Below, piece after piece: positions 6,218-8,572 of a DNA stretch of 8,572 bases. Within the stretch, counting starts at the first letter, position 1. Each line of letters opens with the position of its first letter. Origin of the DNA: an uncultured Legionella sp. (GTDB taxonomy: Bacteria; Pseudomonadota; Gammaproteobacteria; Legionellales; Legionellaceae); assembly GCA_903885895.1 (NCBI GenBank), contig CAISKC010000164.1, forward strand, positions 1 through 8,572, written 5' to 3'. The notes below the pieces were generated by a model. The model saw only the letters and a program-made list of their open reading frames with translations, did not search any database and had not been told where the DNA came from. The position numbers were made by a program, and so were the translations under genes.

Positions 6218-6264
6218 ATGAACATGATTCTGGTATGTGTTCATTTCGTTCTTAAATGAACACA
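6218..6264. promoter_or_regulatory. Hairpin and triple ATGAACA half-site cluster
   Basis: TGTGTTCATTT (6236-6246) and AAATGAACACA (6254-6264) form a perfect 11-bp inverted repeat around a 7-nt loop. A third ATGAACA (6218-6224) lies 20 bp from the TGTTCAT half (6238-6244), which is itself 18 bp from the next ATGAACA (6256-6262). There is no T-run on either side, so this is not an intrinsic terminator. It could be an operator array or a leader hairpin for the - strand unit. Confidence 0.45.
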
Positions 6265-6420
6265 CAGAACAATGTTAAATTATAGACACGGAAACAAAAT
6301 AGCTTTGGATTCAATTGTTTAACGATACCCATTTTCTTTTTTTTAAATTTAGGTGTGGGTCAGAACGGTTACGACTATTCTCTGTACATTGTAGTTCGTT
6401 AAAAGAAATTTTAAAAAATC

Positions 6421-6464
6421 TTGCAAACTATTTTTCTCTTGTATAGAGTAAATTGACTCTATAC
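6421..6464 (+). promoter_or_regulatory. rmlB promoter region with 9-bp perfect palindrome
   Basis: GTATAGAGT (6441-6449), a 6-nt spacer and ACTCTATAC (6456-6464) form a perfect inverted repeat ending 15 bp before the rmlB ATG. A possible promoter is TTGCAA (6421-6426) with TATAGA (6442-6447), but the 15-nt spacer is short. The -10 box would lie inside the left arm, so a protein bound to the palindrome would compete with RNA polymerase. Confidence 0.4.
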
Positions 6465-6479
6465 ATAAAAAAGAGCGGT

Positions 6480-7523
6480 ATGAAAATTCTTGTAACGGGT
6501 GGCGCAGGATTCATTGGTTCTGCACTCATACGCTTTTTGATTAATAATACAACGGCTCATGTGATGAATGTAGATAAATTAACCTATGCTGGTGATCTCT
6601 CTGCGCTCACTTCCATTGTAAATAATCATCGATATCATTTTAAACAAGTTGATATTTGTTCCTTCAGTGCTATGCAGAGCGTTATAGCAGCATTTCAACC
6701 AGATGCTATTATGCATTTGGCTGCAGAAAGTCATGTGGATCGTTCTATAAACAGCGCTGAAGTATTTATGCATACTAATATTATGGGTACCTACACGTTG
6801 CTTGAAACGACATTAGCCTATTGGCAGAGTTTACCGACATCTAAAAAAAATCTATTTCGATTCCATCATATTTCAACTGACGAGGTTTATGGTGATCTAG
6901 GCGATGCTGATGAATTATTTACGGAAACAACAGCATACGCTCCTAGTTCGCCCTATTCAGCTAGTAAGGCTTGTTCAGATCATCTTGTTCGAGCTTGGGG
7001 TAGGACTCACGGTTTACCCGTTGTAATAACGAATTGCTCTAATAATTATGGGCCGTACCAATATCCAGAAAAGCTAATCCCAACCATTATTTATAATGCA
7101 CTAGCAGCAAAACCATTACCTGTTTATGGCAATGGTAAGCAAATTCGAGATTGGTTACATGTGGATGATCACGTCCGTGCCTTATATTTAGTGCTTACTC
7201 AAGGGAAAATTAGTGAAACATACAATATTGGTGGTCATGAGCAAAAGCAAAATTTAGAAGTTATCTATCAGGTTTGCTCAGCTCTAGAAATGGTTGTTCC
7301 AGCTCGGAAAATTGGAATTTCACGGTATTCTGATCTAATTACCTTTGTGCAAGATAGACCAGGACATGATCAGCACTATGCGATTGATGCAACAAAAATA
7401 AAACAGGCTTTAAATTGGTCGCCACAGGAAACATTTGAGAGTGGTATTCGAAAAACAGTGAGTTGGTATGTGCATAATAGGATTGCTGTTCAGCACGTTC
7501 AATTAAACAAGGCTATGTTTTGA
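6480..7523 (+). CDS. rmlB: dTDP-glucose 4,6-dehydratase
   Basis: It converts dTDP-glucose to dTDP-4-keto-6-deoxyglucose using bound NAD, in the cytosol. The start is ATG at 6480, giving MKILVTGGAGFIGS, the standard N-terminus of the family; a TTG at 6453 in the same frame lies inside a palindrome and is not needed. AAGAG at 6471-6475 serves as a weak, slightly close Shine-Dalgarno. The 347 residues match the usual 340-360. Visible are the NAD-binding GxxGxxG (Gly7, Gly10, Gly13), LAAESHVDRSI (80-90), the catalytic Thr133-Asp134-Glu135 in STDEVYGD, Tyr159 and Lys163 of YxxxK, SNNYGPYQYPEKLIP (187-201) and RDWLHVDDH (223-231). It is the first gene of an operon with rmlA 18 bp downstream. No rmlC or rmlD lies in the window. 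Confidence 0.95.
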   Translation: MKILVTGGAGFIGSALIRFLINNTTAHVMNVDKLTYAGDLSALTSIVNNHRYHFKQVDICSFSAMQSVIAAFQPDAIMHLAAESHVDRSINSAEVFMHTNIMGTYTLLETTLAYWQSLPTSKKNLFRFHHISTDEVYGDLGDADELFTETTAYAPSSPYSASKACSDHLVRAWGRTHGLPVVITNCSNNYGPYQYPEKLIPTIIYNALAAKPLPVYGNGKQIRDWLHVDDHVRALYLVLTQGKISETYNIGGHEQKQNLEVIYQVCSALEMVVPARKIGISRYSDLITFVQDRPGHDQHYAIDATKIKQALNWSPQETFESGIRKTVSWYVHNRIAVQHVQLNKAMF

Positions 7524-7541
7524 AAAATAGAGGATAGTTAT

Positions 7542-8426
7542 ATGAGAGCTCGAAAAGGTATAATTTTAGCGGGAGGTCGAGGCACGCGTTTATACCCTCT
7601 TACGTTCAGTTTATCAAAACATCTCCTTCCTGTTTACGATAAGCCCATGATTTATTATCCTTTAGCTACATTAATGTTGGCTAAAATCAGAGATATTCTT
7701 ATCATATCCACACCAGATGATTTGCCTAATTACCAACGTTTGTTGGGAGATGGGCATCAATTTGGTCTAAGACTGAGTTATATGGAACAACCTGTTCCTA
7801 ATGGATTGGCGCAAGCATTTGTTTTGGGGGAGTCATTTATTCAAGGCCACCCTACATGTTTGATCTTGGGTGATAATGTATTTTATGGGCCAAATTTTTC
7901 TATAAATTTAGAACAAGCTAATTCGTATTGCTCAGGAGCAACCATCTTTGGGTATCATGTTTCTAACCCGACTCAGTTTGGTGTAGTTGAATTAGATGAT
8001 CAAAAAAAACCTGTTCATATCGAAGAAAAGCCATTGGTTCCCAAGTCTAATTATGCTGTTACGGGGTTGTATTTTTATGATGAAAATGTTGTTGATATTG
8101 CTAAAAGCATCAAGCCTTCTAAAAGAGGCGAGTATGAAATAACCGATATCAATAATATCTATTTGCAAAGCAAGCAACTTCAAATAGAATTGTTAGGCAA
8201 TAGTTTTTATTGGATGGATACTGGCACACATGATTCTTTACTGGAAGCTAGTCAATGTATTCGCACCTTAGAACAAAAACAAGGATTAAAAATTGCTTGC
8301 TTAGAAGAGATCGCACTGAAGTTTGGCTGGATTTCTAATGAAGCATGTTATCAACGAGCCATATTTTTAAAACATTCAAATTATGGTCAATATTTGATGG
8401 GGAAACTGCAAAAGTGCTGCGTGTGA
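7542..8426 (+). CDS. rmlA: Glucose-1-phosphate thymidylyltransferase
   Basis: It joins glucose-1-phosphate and dTTP to form dTDP-glucose and pyrophosphate, the step before RmlB. The protein has 294 residues, the normal short RmlA length. The nucleotide-binding signature GGRGTRLYPLT is at 11-21, with Lys26 in SKHLLPVYDKPMIYYP. Metal and substrate residues include Asp111 in LGDN, EEKP (161-164), the VTGLYFYD segment (173-180), GEYEITD (196-202) and Asp226 in WMDTGTHDSL. The Shine-Dalgarno AGAGGA (7529-7534) lies 7 nt before the ATG. The spacing to rmlB shows an operon. Product inhibition by dTDP-sugars is known for the family; nothing in the DNA shows separate regulation. Confidence 0.95.
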   Translation: MRARKGIILAGGRGTRLYPLTFSLSKHLLPVYDKPMIYYPLATLMLAKIRDILIISTPDDLPNYQRLLGDGHQFGLRLSYMEQPVPNGLAQAFVLGESFIQGHPTCLILGDNVFYGPNFSINLEQANSYCSGATIFGYHVSNPTQFGVVELDDQKKPVHIEEKPLVPKSNYAVTGLYFYDENVVDIAKSIKPSKRGEYEITDINNIYLQSKQLQIELLGNSFYWMDTGTHDSLLEASQCIRTLEQKQGLKIACLEEIALKFGWISNEACYQRAIFLKHSNYGQYLMGKLQKCCV

Positions 8427-8467
8427 AGAAGTGTAGTATACAGCGCTAGAAAAAACACAAGCAATAT

Positions 8468-8503
8468 GCGATTATATCAGAAGTTATTTTATATTGTAAT
8501 CGC
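8468..8503. promoter_or_regulatory. Inverted repeat between rmlA and the next gene
   Basis: GCGATTA (8468-8474) and TAATCGC (8497-8503) form a perfect 7-bp stem around a 22-nt AT-rich loop. No T-run follows, so it is not a clear terminator. It could be a weak hairpin in the mRNA or a regulator site for the downstream gene. Confidence 0.3.
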
Positions 8504-8521
8504 AGTTATTTAAGGATGAAA

Positions 8522-8572
8522 ATGACCGAGCAGTTTATAAAAAAAAACAATACTACGCAGGCAGTATATTTC
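8522..8572 (+). CDS. Start of an unidentified gene, truncated by the window end
   Basis: The frame reads MTEQFIKKNNTTQAVYF and stays open to the last base. AAGG at 8512-8515 lies 6 nt before the ATG at 8522, a good Shine-Dalgarno distance; an in-frame ATG at 8516 would be too close to it. The 95-bp gap after rmlA and the shared strand suggest it belongs to the same sugar locus. Seventeen residues are too few to assign a family. Candidates by context are rmlC, rmlD, a dTDP-sugar ketoisomerase or an aminotransferase. Confidence 0.55.
   Translation, partial: MTEQFIKKNNTTQAVYF

Larger units (their letters stand above)
6138..6479. other. Divergent AT-rich intergenic region
   Basis: This 342-bp region separates the - strand unit from the rmlBA unit. 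It contains a cluster of ATGAACA half-sites with a perfect hairpin (6218-6264), a possible - strand -10 box TATAAT (6284-6279) without a good -35, an AT- and T-rich stretch (about 6328-6350), and the rmlB promoter palindrome (6441-6464). A 53-codon frame on the - strand (6064-6225) overlaps the SRPBCC remnant and resembles nothing known to me. No other gene is visible. Confidence 0.6.

Noticed and set aside
6064..6225. 53-codon - strand frame starting MFITNAQLG
   Set aside because: It overlaps the better supported SRPBCC remnant in another frame and shows no recognisable family.
6275..6285. TTAAATTATAG shared with the ATPase operator at 2704-2714
   Set aside because: An 11-bp all-AT-rich match centred on a -10 box, without the AAAG-N5-CTTT dyad; likely chance promoter similarity.
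6453..6479. TTG start that would add nine residues to RmlB
   Set aside because: The ATG at 6480 gives the exact family N-terminus, and the TTG lies inside a palindrome with no ribosome site.

Overview
The window looks like a chromosomal piece of an AT-rich gammaproteobacterium, most likely a member of the Legionellales or a similar host-associated lineage. This is inference: it rests on protein style, the aspartate aminotransferase/tRNA-Asn pairing, GC-rich hairpin repeats in an AT-rich background, and gene decay. No 16S or other decisive marker is present.

Left part (1-1494, + strand): a complete PLP-dependent aspartate aminotransferase with a good extended -10 promoter and Shine-Dalgarno, followed by tRNA-Asn(GTT) with its own promoter and an encoded CCA. 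This is housekeeping DNA.

Centre (1532-6137, all - strand): accessory DNA. It starts with an AAA_14/DUF4143 ATPase with a C-terminal nuclease-like fold, whose promoter sits inside a perfect 14-bp palindrome with a second degenerate copy 32 bp away. Next is a 160-bp MITE-like element with terminal inverted repeats, TA flanks and a nested GC-rich hairpin. Beyond it, in transcription order from the right, come a decayed SRPBCC-family gene (two frameshifts and one nonsense codon), an S-adenosylhomocysteine-hydrolase-like protein that has lost a hallmark His, and a multi-spanning GT39/PMT_2-type glycosyltransferase. The SRPBCC remnant and the hydrolase-like gene overlap and probably formed one transcription unit. 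The glycosyltransferase follows after 89 bp and may also have its own promoter.

Right part (6138-8572, + strand): an AT-rich divergent intergenic region with two strong palindromes, then rmlB and rmlA (dTDP-glucose 4,6-dehydratase and glucose-1-phosphate thymidylyltransferase), then the first 17 codons of a further gene. RmlA makes dTDP-glucose and RmlB converts it to dTDP-4-keto-6-deoxyglucose, so a nucleotide-sugar and surface-polysaccharide locus begins here. The final sugar (rhamnose or an amino-deoxy sugar) cannot be decided from the window.

The least ordinary items are the catalytically altered hydrolase-like protein with its broken SRPBCC partner, the operator-like palindrome pair on the ATPase gene, and the nested-hairpin MITE. 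I did not find clear evidence for a wholly new system.
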